A stretch of 64,000 nucleotides of DNA from Chitinophagaceae bacterium (GCA_016713965.1 JADJOC010000010.1:310001-374000), one strand, 5' to 3'. Positions 30,217-40,917 are shown, counted from the first letter of the stretch. Numbers and translations: made by a program. The notes: a model not told the origin generated them from the letters alone.

Positions 30217-32057
30217 ATGGCAAAAAAAAATATTCTTTTTGTTTCCCATAAAAAAGCACAATGTGGTGTATATGAATTTGGTAAAAATATCAGTAATGTT
30301 TTACAGCATGCTGTAAAGTATAATTTTATCCGGATTGAATGTGAATCTTTGCAGGAGTTGAACGCCGCTGTTCATGCAAATAACCCTGCTGCGATTATTT
30401 ATAATTATCATCCATCAGTATTTCCATGGATGACTTCTAAAATTGCCCCTAAATTTTTTAAAAATAATCTTGGATCTATCCGGGTGCCGCAGGTTGGTAT
30501 TATACATGAAATAACACAAAAAGTAGCGGATACGGCTACTAATTACAGGAAAAAAATTATTCCTGGCAAGGTTGCCCGTTTATGTAATTCTTTATTCGAT
30601 TATTATATAGCTGCAGATCCCACTTTATTGTTAAAAAATCCTATAGTATTTAAAACCGGCAGGCTGATTCCTGCATATAAAAATAATTTTTCTTTACCAT
30701 CAATAATAACCATTGGAAGTTTTGGATTTGGTACTCTACAAAAGGTTTTGAAAAAATTGTACAGCAAGTACAGGCTGAATTTGATGAAGCTATTATCCGC
30801 TTTAACATTCCTGCTGCAGATTTTGGAGATAAAAACGGGGTGAGCGCAAGAGCTATTGAAGCCAATTGCAAAGCAATGATTAATAAGCCGGGAATCCGGT
30901 TAATTGTAACTCATGATTTTTTGGATGATCAGTCCATGCTTGATTTTTTGGCACAAAATACAATTAACGTATTTTTCTATGAAAGTAGCGAAAACAGGGG
31001 CTTATCCAGTGCTATTGATAATGCAATGGCAGTACAACGGCCCATTGCTGTTTCTAACAGCATAATGTTCAGGCATATTCTTGCAACAATACCGTCGGTT
31101 TGTATAAAAGACAATACTTTAAAAAATATTATAAAAAACGGCTTTGCGCCTTTACAAAAATATTATGACGAGTGGAATACTGGTAATCTTTTATGGGAAT
31201 ATGAAAGAATATTAGATGCTGTTTTTATAAAGCAGCAAAATCCTTCCATGGCACGAATGGGAATTATCAGGACATTGCAATCAAAATTAAACAGGGTGTT
31301 CTCAATTCCGGATAAATCTTTTACCTGGCTAAGGAACTCTGATAAGGCACACGATGATGATATAACACCGCAGCCACAAGCTTATTATGAGCCATTACAA
31401 ATCCCTCCGGGAATACCATTAAACAGGATATTGGATAATGCAGCCCGTGAGTTGTATAAACCGGCCATTAATAAATTGCATGAGCTGGTACCTGTTACCA
31501 TGGCTAAAAAAATAGCAGAAGCAAATGTGCAGCAGGGATTTGTATTTGATACTGTTCACCGGTTTATACCACAATATAAGCAGCCGAAAATATTATGTGT
31601 TGGAAGTTATGAGGATACAGCATCTATGGGTTTGCTAAAGATGGGTTATACAATTGAAGAAATTGATCCTATGCTAAATTACTATTTGCAGGAATATTAT
31701 ACCAAGCCCTCAACCAACAAAAATTCATACGATATAATTTTTTCAACATCAGTAATTGAGCATGATCCAGATGATACGTCTTTTATACAATGCATTGATG
31801 GATTGTTAGCACCGGGCGGTGTCGCAATAATCACTTGCGATTTTAAGGAAGCATGGAAGCAAGGCGATCCTAAGCCCGAAGTGGATGCAAGGTTTTATAC
31901 AGAGCAGGATTTAAAAGTGCGTTTATTATCTTTAATGCCGGATTGTAAATTAGTAGATGAACCGGATTGGAAATGCGAAAACCCGGATTTTAATTATTTA
32001 GGCAAATACCAATATACTTTTGCAACATTTGTTGTAAAAAAAGAAATACATATTTAA
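30217..32057 (+). CDS. Glycosyltransferase-like/methyltransferase fusion (frame break)
   Basis: About 614 residues. The N-terminal part (to about 350) resembles a GT-B glycosyltransferase: KKNILFVSHKKAQCGVYEFG, IRVPQVGIIHEITQ, TIGSFGFGTSTKGFEKIV, NVFFYESSENRGLSSAIDNA. After a linker (about 350-410), the C-terminal part is a class I SAM methyltransferase: KILCVGSYEDTASMGLLKMG, YDIIFSTSVIEHDPDD, LLAPGGVAIITCDF. The frame breaks at T 30735: one more T restores the GTSTKG motif. Pieces 30214-30843 and about 30740-32057. The ATG at 30217 directly follows the previous stop. One protein may add and methylate a sugar, an inference. Confidence 0.75.
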
Positions 32058-32926
32058 ATGAAAGCTATAATTTTTGGTGCAGCAGGCCAGGATGCATTTT
32101 ATTTAAGCCAACTATTGCAAAAAGAAAACTACACTATTATTCCTGTGTATAGGAAAAATAATAACCTGCTTATTGAATACAATAAAGTAGCTGATTTAAT
32201 AAAAAATAACCAGCCGGATTATATTTTTCATTTAGCTGCCAATTCCACTACAAAACATGAAGTGTTATTTGAAAACTATGCTACTATCAGCACCGGCACA
32301 CTAAATATTTTGGAAGCAGTTAAAAATTTTCACCACATACAAAGGTTTTTATTTCAGGAAGCGGGTTGCAATTTAAAAACGAAGCAAAGCCAATAAGTGA
32401 AACTGATGAATTTGAAGCCAGGGATGCCTATTCTATGGCACGTATACAATCTGTATATGCCGCAAAATATTTTAGAAAGCTTGGTTTAAAAGTCTACATT
32501 GGTTATTTTTTTAATCACGACAGCCCGTTGCGTACGGAGAGGCATATGAGTAAAAAAATAACGGAAGCGGCTAAACGCATTTCAAAAGGCAGCACGGAAA
32601 AATTGGAAATAGGAGATATTACTGTAAAAAAGAATGGACTTTTTGCAGGTGATGTGGTTAATGCAGTTTGGACATTAGTTAAACAGGATAAAATTTACGA
32701 AGCTGTTATTGGCTCTGGAATAGGATATTCGATAGAAGAATGGCTGCAGCAATGCTTTTCAATCGTAGATAAAAACTGGAAGGAACATGTAATAGTAAAA
32801 AATGATTTTATTCCGGAGTATTGCCAGCTCGTTTCTGATCCTGCTTTAATTTTTTCTTTAGGATGGAGACCTGAAATATCATTTGAACAATTAGCTGAAA
32901 TGATGATGAATGATTCTAATTCATGA
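32058..32926 (+). CDS. NAD-dependent epimerase/dehydratase, GMD-like (frame break)
   Basis: About 290 residues, short-chain dehydrogenase fold related to GDP-mannose 4,6-dehydratase. The N-terminal nucleotide-binding motif is IIFGAAGQDAFYLSQLL, then YIFHLAANSTTKHE. GYFFNHDSPLRTERHMSKKI is the GMD-type substrate block. The catalytic YxxxK is YSMAR here (codon CGT at the Lys position), so the usual lysine is absent. The frame breaks at G 32344-32345: one more G restores IQRVFISGSGLQFKNEAKPI. It starts on the base after the previous stop. The true gmd is at 34747-35811, so this is probably a divergent paralogue with another substrate. Confidence 0.8.
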
Positions 32927-34031
32927 ATGTACCCCAAAAAATAATATTAGTTCAGCTTTTCTCCAATGGAGATTGCTTATATGCAACAGCGGTGGCACGG
33001 CAAATCAAAGCAGATTATCCGGGTTGCCACCTTACCTGGGCTATTGCGGATTTTTGTAAATCCATTATTAGCGGTAACCCTTTTGTAGATGACATAATGG
33101 TAGTGACTGATGTTGCTAAAAATGATGAGGCTGCTTTTAGAAAGCTTAAAAAAGAATTGCTTAATAGGAAAGATAAAGGTGAATTTGATGAAGTTATTAT
33201 TACTCACATCATGGGAAGTAACCAGGCTAATTATGATGGATGCATTCGCTCTGCAATTTTTAGGGGATATCACAAATTGATTACTTTGCCTGTAACCCCG
33301 GTATTGCGTTTGTCAATTGAAGAACAGGAAAAAGCAAATTTATTTGCGCATCAGCATGAACTAAATAAATACAGCCAGGTTATTTTATTTGAATTTGCTC
33401 CCCAAAGTGGCCAGTCAAAAATTAATAAAGATTTTGCAATAGAACTTGCTGAAGCTTTAACCGGGCAAAAAATGTAGCAGTTATTCTTTCTTCGGCTAAT
33501 AAAATTAATAGCATCAACAAACAAGTTATTGATGGAAGTGGATTAAGCATCAGGGAAACCGCAGCACTAACTCATTATTGTACATTGCTGCTGGGCTGTT
33601 CAAGCGGTATTACGTGGTTAAGCACATCAGATGCTGCAAAGCAATTGCCAATGGTTCAATTGCTAAACCCTGAAACCAACTGGGCCAATCCACTATCGAG
33701 AGATTTTGAAAGATTTGGATTAACTAGCTATCAGTTAATAGAGCTTATACATTTTGACAAATCAAAGATATTGGACTGTATAAAAATTGCCATGGAAGAT
33801 TTTAAATTAGCCAGAAAAAAATATCATCAGTCTATTCCTTTACATTTTAGAACAACACGAAGTATTGTTTATAATCTTTTATGTTATTTGCAATTTGCAG
33901 CAATAGCAAAGCATATAAAAATTAACCGGAAGGTGTATGGTAATAAATTTTCTTTTTATAAAGAAGTTATACTTGGCTTCATCATAGCCCCATTTAAATT
34001 GGTAAAAAATTTTTTTACAAAAAAATTATAG
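32923..34031 (+). CDS. Glycosyltransferase family 9 protein (frame break)
   Basis: About 370 residues, heptosyltransferase-like GT-B fold. Starts KIILVQLFSNGDCLYATAVA, the GT9 opening with GD at the usual place, then HLTWAIADFCKSIISGNPFVDD. The donor-binding part has ILFEFAPQSGQSK and, after repair, LSIRETAALTHYCTLLLGCS and SSGITWLSTSDAAKQLPMVQ. The frame breaks at A 33467-33472: one more A restores TGQKNVAVILSSANKINSIN. Pieces 32923-33477 and about 33470-34031. Overlaps the preceding gene by 4 bases (ATGA), so translationally coupled in the cluster. Donor and acceptor cannot be told. Confidence 0.85.
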
Positions 34032-34139
34032 TATTCGGGGCTGCCAGCAGCATAATTCATCTCATCTTCGGTACCGGCTATACGCTGCTACTCCTCATCC
34101 CGCAAAATGCGGGAGGGTATACGCTTCTATCCGGCAGCC

Positions 34140-34345
34140 CAATGTCATTTAGTTAAGAATTGTACTTTACTAATATCACCCCTTTCAGGGTTGTTATACT
34201 TATTGTGATTGCTTATTTATCTACAATAATTACATCCCTTCGGGATTACTAACCCCAACGGGGTGCCATTACTGTAGTAATCAATAGCAAAAAATGTTCA
34301 AAAACCCTGAAAGGGTGACATTAGTTCCTTAGCTAAATGACATTG
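34140..34345. mobile_element. MITE-like element with 10-bp direct repeats
   Basis: Ends are inverted (CAATGTCATTTAGTTAAG and CTTAGCTAAATGACATTG) and further inverted pairing follows (ATCACCCCTTTCAGGGTT with AACCCTGAAAGGGTGAC). The element is flanked by identical TCCGGCAGCC at 34130-34139 and 34346-34355, as expected of a target-site duplication. No coding capacity, so any movement would need a transposase in trans. Confidence 0.55.
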
Positions 34346-34440
34346 TCCGGCAGCCATTGATCAGTTGAATTTTTATTCATCTTTTTATTTTCAGAATAAT
34401 ACATCTCCGAATGGTGCCATCCTGATTTATATACTGGTAG

Positions 34441-34570
34441 CTCCGCCCTATAGGGCGGAGGAAATATTAAAATAAATTAATAATGGCTTTAGCCATAAAC
34501 ATTTTATAGGTTAGTGGCTAAAGCCACATAAAAAGATTATGATTATTTGTCACCGCTCTAAAGAGCGGTG
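34441..34570. repeat. Array of four short hairpins
   Basis: CTCCGCCCTATAGGGCGGAG (34441-34460, perfect palindrome), TGGCTTTAGCCA at about 34485, GTGGCTAAAGCCAC at about 34514, and CACCGCTCTAAAGAGCGGTG (34551-34570, perfect palindrome), separated by AT-rich linkers. Confidence 0.65.
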
Positions 34571-34674
34571 CAATTCATAAAAAGTAGTATAATGATACAA
34601 AGCATAGTTGCGCAATTAAGCTTAAAATATGCTTCGATAAAAGATGAGTCCGGGTATGCGGTACAAGGAAGTGA

Positions 34675-34692
34675 CCCCGCCTTCGGACGGGG
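34675..34692. repeat. REP-like hairpin CCCCGCC-TTCGGACGGGG
   Basis: Inverted copy of the units at 16095 and 20786, with shared flanks GCGGTACAAGGAAGTGA and CAGGCTACAACGATG. Confidence 0.6.
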
Positions 34693-34746
34693 CAGGCTAC
34701 AACGATGCTGAGGAAAAATATTAAGCTGGTAACAAAATATTTCGTC

Positions 34747-35811
34747 TTATTTTAATTGCTGGAATTTTATTTCTTCTTCCATCATTTCATTTACCAGCAT
34801 CTGTAAATCATATTTTGGCTTCCAGCCAAGTTTGGTATTTGCCTTAGTAGCATCCCCAATTAATAAATCTACTTCTGCCGGGCGGAAATACCTCGGGTGT
34901 ATGCCTACAACTTGCCTGCCAATTGGCAGTTGCCATTGTGGATTATTACATTTCACCACGAAGGCTTTTTCTTTTTCATCAGTGCCTTTAAATTCTATTT
35001 CTATACCCAGGTAATTAAACGACATCCTTATAAAATCCCTCACTGAAGTGGTGATGCCGGTTGCCAGCACAAAATCTTCCGGCTCGTCCTGCTGCATCAT
35101 CAGCCACATACCTTCTACATAATCTTTTGCATGGCCCCAATCTCTTTTTGCATCCATATTGCCAAGCAACAGCATATCTTCTTTTCCTAAAACAATTTGG
35201 GCAACACCAATTGTTATTTTTCGTGTTACAAAACTTTCACCTCTCAACGGGCTTTCATGATTAAATAAAATACCATTAACAGCGTACAATCCATAAGCTT
35301 CACGATAATTAACCGTTATCCAATATCCGTATAATTTAGCTACGCCATATGGAGACCTGGGATAAAAAGGTGTGTTTTCATTTTGTGGAATTTCCTGCAC
35401 TTTGCCATATAATTCAGAAGTGGAGGCCTGGTAGAAACGTGTTTTTTTCTCTAAATTTAAAATTCTTATTGCTTCTAAAATTCTTAATACACCAATACCG
35501 TCGGAATTGGCTGTATACTCTGGGGTTTCAAAACTTACCTGTACATGGCTTTGTGCTGCCAGGTTATAAATTTCATCAGGTTGTGTTTGTTGTATAATGC
35601 GTAAAATATTCGAAGAATCAGTCAGGTCACCATAATGCAAATGAAACCTCTCTGCTATTTTTTTATTAAAAATCAGGTGGTCAATCCTATCCGTGTTCAT
35701 TAAAGAGCTGCGGCGTTTTATCCCATGCACATTATATCCCTTTTGCAATAAAAGTTCTGCAAGATATGCACCATCCTGGCCGGTTATTCCTGTTATTAAT
35801 GCTGTTTTCAT
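34747..35811 (-). CDS. gmd: GDP-mannose 4,6-dehydratase
   Basis: Converts GDP-mannose to GDP-4-keto-6-deoxymannose, the precursor of GDP-fucose and related sugars; cytosolic. 354 residues, normal length. NADP site [44 protein letters not shown]. Catalytic block [12 protein letters not shown] with YxxxK intact. [19 protein letters not shown], then [17 protein letters not shown] and [19 protein letters not shown]. No frame break. Transcribed against the cluster upstream and divergent from the GT2 gene. No GDP-fucose synthetase is in the window, so the final sugar is unknown. Confidence 0.96.
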   Translation of the reverse strand: MKTALITGITGQDGAYLAELLLQKGYNVHGIKRRSSLMNTDRIDHLIFNKKIAERFHLHYGDLTDSSNILRIIQQTQPDEIYNLAAQSHVQVSFETPEYTANSDGIGVLRILEAIRILNLEKKTRFYQASTSELYGKVQEIPQNENTPFYPRSPYGVAKLYGYWITVNYREAYGLYAVNGILFNHESPLRGESFVTRKITIGVAQIVLGKEDMLLLGNMDAKRDWGHAKDYVEGMWLMMQQDEPEDFVLATGITTSVRDFIRMSFNYLGIEIEFKGTDEKEKAFVVKCNNPQWQLPIGRQVVGIHPRYFRPAEVDLLIGDATKANTKLGWKPKYDLQMLVNEMMEEEIKFQQLK

Positions 35812-35883
35812 ATTTTCTTTTTCATAAATGGTTCAAAAATAGTATTAAAACTTTAAGTTTGAGTTTAGTTAGCTAATATTATC

Positions 35884-36855
35884 ATGGATCTTTCTATAAT
35901 TATTATCAATTACAAAACGCCGGTGTTATTGCAGCAGTGCCTGCAAAGCTTGTATGCATTTACTATAGATGTGGATTTTGAAGTGATTGTAGTAGATAAT
36001 CATTCACAGGATAATACCGGTGAAATGCTGGAGAAATATTTCCCTGTAGTACGATTTATTAAAATGACTTACAACGCCGGGTTTGCAAGGGGCAATAATG
36101 AAGGCATCAGGCAAGCAAAAGGGAAAATGGTGTTGCTGTTGAATTCGGATACAATTGTAGAGGATAATGCTATTGGTATTTGTTGTAATAATTTTTCCAT
36201 ATCCGGTTATGTTGCCTGCGGTGTACAATTATTAAATCCTGACAGGACTTCCCAGATCTCCGGTAATTATTTTATGAAAGGCGGTTTAAATTACCTGTTG
36301 CCATTACCATATGTAGGCGCTATGCTTAAATGTATTGCAGGTATTTTTAAAGTGAAAAAACCAAATGTACAACATGCTAAAGGGATTGTAGAAGTAGATT
36401 GGATAAACGGTGCATTTTTAATGGTTAAAAGAGACGCTATAGAAAAAGCAGGTTTGCTGGATGAAGATTTCTTTTTATATGCTGAAGAAGCGGAGTGGTG
36501 CAGCAGGTTGCGAAAAATTGGTAAACTTTGTATTTATGGGGATTTAAATATTATTCACCTGCAAGGTGAAACTGCCAATGAAACCTTCGGGTCATCAGGC
36601 AAAGGATATTTTAATTTATTTGACCGCAAAGGATTGCAAATTATGTTGTCTAATTTTTTAAGAATAAGAAAACAATTTGGGGTTAGGTGGTTTTTAATTG
36701 ATCTTTTTTTTTATTTATTTACTATACCAGTTTTTTTTGTTGGAATGCTGTCATCTAAATTGATTTATCAAAACCGGAGTAAGTATACATTTAAGCAATG
36801 GGCAGCATTTAGTAAAAATGTTTTCAGGCTGATCGGATTTTCAAAAAGATTATAG
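35884..36855 (+). CDS. Glycosyltransferase family 2 (WbbL-like)
   Basis: 323 residues. GT-A fold with SIIIINYKTPVLLQQCLQSL at the start, VIVVDNHSQDNTGEML, the AGFARGNNEGIRQAKG block, the DxD-type VLLLNSDTIVEDN, and VDWINGAFLMVKRDAI followed by DEDFFLYAEEAEWCSR (WbbL-type rhamnosyltransferases). Residues about 240-290 include hydrophobic segments (WFLIDLFFYLFTIPVFFVGM), so it is likely membrane-associated. Builds the surface polysaccharide; sugar donor not determined. Intact. Confidence 0.9.
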   Translation: MDLSIIIINYKTPVLLQQCLQSLYAFTIDVDFEVIVVDNHSQDNTGEMLEKYFPVVRFIKMTYNAGFARGNNEGIRQAKGKMVLLLNSDTIVEDNAIGICCNNFSISGYVACGVQLLNPDRTSQISGNYFMKGGLNYLLPLPYVGAMLKCIAGIFKVKKPNVQHAKGIVEVDWINGAFLMVKRDAIEKAGLLDEDFFLYAEEAEWCSRLRKIGKLCIYGDLNIIHLQGETANETFGSSGKGYFNLFDRKGLQIMLSNFLRIRKQFGVRWFLIDLFFYLFTIPVFFVGMLSSKLIYQNRSKYTFKQWAAFSKNVFRLIGFSKRL

Positions 36856-36892
36856 CGGGAAGGCCATATTTTTTATAAAGTGTTATAATATT

Positions 36893-38004
36893 TTAAGCAA
36901 TAGCAGCTGCAGCCTTTTTAGCAACATTTCCCCAATAAAAATGATCAAAAAATTCAGGTGGTATATCACTAGCATCATTGCATTCTATGATTTTTCCGGC
37001 AAATTTTTTCCAGTCATCATTTTCCAATACTTTCATTTTTTCACCTGTAATTGTTAAAGGGATACCGATAGCGCCATTTGCTGTGCTAATTACTGAAACA
37101 TTGTATCCTAAAGCTTCTACTAGTTTTGTTTTGATGCCCCCGCCATCTGTTACGGGGTTGATAAAAATATCTGCAGCTTTGAAAAATAGTGCAATATCAT
37201 CTACAAATCCTGCATAAATAATATTTTTATCACTGAAATCTTTTAATTCATTATAGGATGCAGGCAAATTTTTTCCACAAATAATTATTTTGTATTTGAA
37301 ATTTTTCTCAGCTAAAAGTAAGGGGTTAATTTCTTTTAAAATAATATCAACTGCATCAAGATTGGGTTTATAATTCAGGTGCCATTAAACAATATAATTT
37401 TTTCTTCAGGCTTTATAGCATATCGGGCAGTTATAATTTTTCCGGCAGCTAATATTTCCTCAAAGGAGGGAGTTCTTTTTAATTCAAAACCATACGTAAT
37501 GGTAGAACATTTTTCGGCATTTAATTTAAATTTATTTATGGCGTAAGCTTTATCGTCATCATGTATAAAAAAATTAATATCAGCCCTCCTGTGTGTAAAT
37601 TTTTCATAATTCCATAAAATGCCCCACCACCATTTATTCATACTTTTAAACCTTAGCGCTTCTATATTATGTGAGTGAACAACCAGCTTTATTTTGCAAA
37701 ACCATTTTAGCAATACACCCAGCCATCCATAATAAGGATGCTCAATAATTACATGGGTAATTTTATTTTTTTTAATAATTTTTTTTAGAGAAAAAAAATA
37801 AAAGATATTAATATAACGAAGCGGATTGTTACTTAAAATATTCAGTACTCTATAATTTTCAGCAAAAGCAACATCATTATTTTTTGTAGTTATACAAATC
37901 AGGTTTACATGCGAAGCAAAAAATTTATAAAACAAAGCAATGCCTTTTTGACCACCCATTTTTGGCGGTAAAAAATTGTAAGATACTATGCTTAATATAT
38001 TCAA
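36893..38004 (-). CDS. Glycosyltransferase family 4 (frame break)
   Basis: About 371 residues, GT-B fold. N-terminal NILSIVSYNFLPPKMGGQKG with the GG motif, HVIIEHPYYGWLGVLL, VVHSHNIEALRFKSM. The C-terminal donor-binding part has KFKYKIIICGK-like, IIYAGFVDDIALFFKAADIF, NPVTDGGGIKTKLVEALGYN (acid-rich loop and conserved Glu) and VISTANGAIGIP. The frame breaks at G 37378-37379 (plus strand): one more base restores LFNGTLNYKPNLDAVDII. Pieces 37375-38004 and about 36893-37375. It begins 4 bases after YfhO ends on the same strand, so the two are probably co-transcribed. Confidence 0.88.
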
Positions 38005-38008
38005 TGTG

Positions 38009-40576
38009 TTATTTTAAAGGCCCGGAAGGTTCAACCAATATTTTTTTATTGTTTTTATTTTTTATATAATACACAATAGCTGCTATGAGTGACAAGTATA
38101 TTAAAATATAGCTCCAGATTGTTATATTTCTGCCTATAATAAATGATTTAGGTTCAAATTTAAATTCTATTGTATGCTTGCCCGACGGTACATACAAGCC
38201 ACGTAACACATAATTTACCTTTGCATAACCTGTTTTTTGTTCATCTATATAAGCATTCCACCCGGCGCTGTAATACACTTCACTTAATACTGCAAATTGT
38301 GCGGTGGATGAAGAAAAAGTATAACTAATATAATCATTTTCTCTTTTAGCTAATTTGATAAAAGCTGATGAATCAAATTGTGGCAATTGTTTTATTGTAG
38401 CCTTAAAATCATTATTTACTACCGCAGTATCTTTTAAGTTGGTATTATCCAATGCCAGCATTTCTTCATTTGCTGTATTTACAAATTTTATACCTTTTAC
38501 CAGCCAGCAGTTTCCAAAAGCACCAGGGTTTATTTGTGCCACCGGTGTGCCTGCCTGGTCGGGTACAATAAAATATTTGGTATTCAGCATATTAAATACC
38601 TGCATGTTGCCTTTGCCTAATTGGTTTTCAATAATATCCTGATACAGACCAAGTTTGGCAGGATGGTAACCGCCAATAGAATTGTGGTGATAAGATGTTA
38701 AAGATTCATTTGTAAAATTTACAGTTTGGTTAAACACCCTTACGTTAGCATGATCAGGGTCCTGCTTTATTTGCAAATCAACAGCAGTGGGGGTGAAGTT
38801 TGCCTCTACTTCTTCTGCTTCCCTGTAATTATCAGCGTTTAAATATTTCTGGTCAATGCTTAATAAATCGTAGCCGGTAAGGAAAATCAAGCTAACGGTA
38901 AGCAACAACGCATTTATTTTTTTCTTTACAAATAATCCTAATAATAATGCCGCAAGGGTTATCAGCACAAACGTCCTGGCCAAATCTTTTCCGGCTAAAC
39001 TTTTCCGGTCTTCCCTTAGGGCTTTTATTAATCCTTTGCTCATTTCATCTGCCTGTTGTTCCAATTGAGGTGGTACCGGTTGCCCAGGCTGAACCTGCTG
39101 AAAATTTTGTTTGAAATTATCTTTTATCTGGGCATCGCCTTTGCCTGTATAATCGGTAGTAAAATAAAACAGGCTTAATACAAGCAATACACCAGCTGTA
39201 ATTAAAACAGATAGTTTTAGTTTTTTCCATGCTTCTGTCCAGTTATTTTCTGTACTTATTAACTGTGATAAACCTAAAACGCCTAATAATGGGATACATA
39301 ATTGTGGGATTACCATGGCCATGCTAGGTGCCCTGAATTTGCTGTAAAAAGGTAAGTAATCCAGCATAAAATAGTTAAATGCCTGGAAGCTGCTTCCCCA
39401 GGCAAATACAATGCCTATAATACTTGCCGTTGCTATCCACCACTTGTGCCAGCTTTTTAAATACACCATTCCAAAAATGAATAAAAAACAAACAATTGCA
39501 CCTATGTATGCGGGCCCGGATGTAGTTTCACTTAAACTGGACATACCGCCCCAGTAAGAATACCCGTTTGTTATGCCAACAGCATTTTCTTCAGGCACAC
39601 CAATTTCAGTTAATTTTTCAACCATTTTCGCAGAGTTGTCATGTTCATCCCCACCGTTGCTACCGCCAAATAATCCCGGGATCATTATGGTAAAAGTTTC
39701 CATTTTGCCAAAGCTCCATCGCAAAGCATAATCTTTATCCAGACCTCCTTTGGTTTTGTTATTTGTGCTGTCTTTTTCTAAGCTAAGCTGCGATACGCCG
39801 CCCCTCATTGATTCTTTGGCATATTCAAATGTAGGTAGCATGGTCACTGCTGTAGTGCCAAGGCCAATTAAACCTGCCACTAAGCCCAGCGTTAATGCTT
39901 TGAGTGCATGTGCAATTTGTTTTTCTTTAATGCATTTAATTAGATAGGCAACAGCCATTGCTGCAATTATAATTATGGTATAGTAAACAATTTGTAAGTG
40001 ATTTTGCCCGATTAAGTTGGACGTGAAAAATGCAGTAATTACAAATCCTAATAAATATTTTTTTTGAAACAATAGCAATATTCCTGCTATAACCATGGGA
40101 GCAAAAGCTATGGAAAACATTTTAGTATTATGGCCTGCGCCAATGATAATAGGGTTGTAGGTTGAATAAGCGTAAGCAATAGCTCCTAATATGCCCAGCC
40201 AGGGATTAGCCCCGCCCACAAGGCATAAAATATAAAAGCATAAGCAGGCTAAAAAGAAAAAGCTTATTGGCATCGGGAGACCTAATGAAAATATTTTATT
40301 AATGTAAGTAACCCCTTCACCTATATTGGTCTGCGAATCCATTGCAATCTGGTAAGCAGGCATTCCGCTAAACATGCTGTTCGTCCATAAAGGAAAATGC
40401 CCTGTTTTTTCTTTTGCTTCAAATGATTGCTGCGCCATGCCTTTCCATCCCTGTATATCATGCTGGCTTAATGTTTTGCCTTCCAAAACCGGTTTGCAAT
40501 AAATAACCGACACCAATAAAAAGACTATAACTGCTACGATATGTGGCAATAATTTTTTAAAACTGACTTGCTTCAT
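38009..40576 (-). CDS. YfhO-family membrane protein
   Basis: Large integral membrane protein (about 855 residues) of the YfhO family, GT-C-like fold, linked in other bacteria to glycosylation of lipoteichoic acid or other envelope polymers. The start is ATG 40574-40576 (MKQVSFKKLLPHIVAVIVFL); an upstream in-frame extension of 41 residues is translated from a repeat and is rejected. Motifs: DIQGWKGMAQQSFEAKEKTG, PLWTNSMFSGMPAYQ with many spans between, NLIGQNHLQIVYYT, FSKFRAPSMAMVIPQL-type segment, and a C-terminal luminal domain with YYSAGWNAYIDEQKTGY and GLYVPSGKHTIEFKFEP. Intact over 2.6 kb. Confidence 0.9.
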   Translation of the reverse strand: MKQVSFKKLLPHIVAVIVFLLVSVIYCKPVLEGKTLSQHDIQGWKGMAQQSFEAKEKTGHFPLWTNSMFSGMPAYQIAMDSQTNIGEGVTYINKIFSLGLPMPISFFFLACLCFYILCLVGGANPWLGILGAIAYAYSTYNPIIIGAGHNTKMFSIAFAPMVIAGILLLFQKKYLLGFVITAFFTSNLIGQNHLQIVYYTIIIIAAMAVAYLIKCIKEKQIAHALKALTLGLVAGLIGLGTTAVTMLPTFEYAKESMRGGVSQLSLEKDSTNNKTKGGLDKDYALRWSFGKMETFTIMIPGLFGGSNGGDEHDNSAKMVEKLTEIGVPEENAVGITNGYSYWGGMSSLSETTSGPAYIGAIVCFLFIFGMVYLKSWHKWWIATASIIGIVFAWGSSFQAFNYFMLDYLPFYSKFRAPSMAMVIPQLCIPLLGVLGLSQLISTENNWTEAWKKLKLSVLITAGVLLVLSLFYFTTDYTGKGDAQIKDNFKQNFQQVQPGQPVPPQLEQQADEMSKGLIKALREDRKSLAGKDLARTFVLITLAALLLGLFVKKKINALLLTVSLIFLTGYDLLSIDQKYLNADNYREAEEVEANFTPTAVDLQIKQDPDHANVRVFNQTVNFTNESLTSYHHNSIGGYHPAKLGLYQDIIENQLGKGNMQVFNMLNTKYFIVPDQAGTPVAQINPGAFGNCWLVKGIKFVNTANEEMLALDNTNLKDTAVVNNDFKATIKQLPQFDSSAFIKLAKRENDYISYTFSSSTAQFAVLSEVYYSAGWNAYIDEQKTGYAKVNYVLRGLYVPSGKHTIEFKFEPKSFIIGRNITIWSYILIYLSLIAAIVYYIKNKNNKKILVEPSGPLK

Positions 40577-40744
40577 GCTAAAATATTTTAAACGGCAATT
40601 TAAAACCAAAACACAATAAAAAGGCTGCTTATAAAAAGCAGTTACCGTTTTTGTAACCGGCTGTGGTACCCTGATTGAACTGCGGTGGCGACGCTCCATT
40701 CAACAGTTGTATGGATATTTAGCTTTTATTGAAGCGGGCATGAT

Positions 40745-40811
40745 CACGCAAAGACGCTAAGGAGCAAAGATAGATATGCTTTGTGGCTTAACAACTTTGC
40801 GTCTTTGCGTG
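40745..40811. repeat. CACGCAAAGACGC palindrome
   Basis: Inverted arms CACGCAAAGACGC and GCGTCTTTGCGTG around about 40 bases. Half-units of the same family are at about 16182-16206 and 17242-17265. Confidence 0.6.
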
Positions 40812-40917
40812 AATAAAGATGAATAAAGATATAAATGTATAAGAGTGCGACCACCGCCTCTGGCGTTGCAAGCTGCAACGGCTGTTTAATAGCTGCAAAA
40901 AAGTTAAGTACAAAAAT

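Larger units (their letters stand above)
34032..34746. other. Repeat-packed gap in the polysaccharide locus
   Basis: About 700 bases without genes. In order: a GCTGCCAGCAGC/CCGGCAGCC-bounded unit with a CCCGCAAAATGCGGG hairpin (34035-34139); a 206-bp MITE-like element; four short hairpins (34441-34570); and an inverted copy of the REP-like family (34620-34710). It separates the rightward cluster from leftward gmd. Confidence 0.65.

Noticed and set aside
40577..40699. 41-residue N-terminal extension of the YfhO protein
   Set aside because: It is Arg-rich repeat-derived sequence; the internal ATG at 40576 gives a normal first membrane span.
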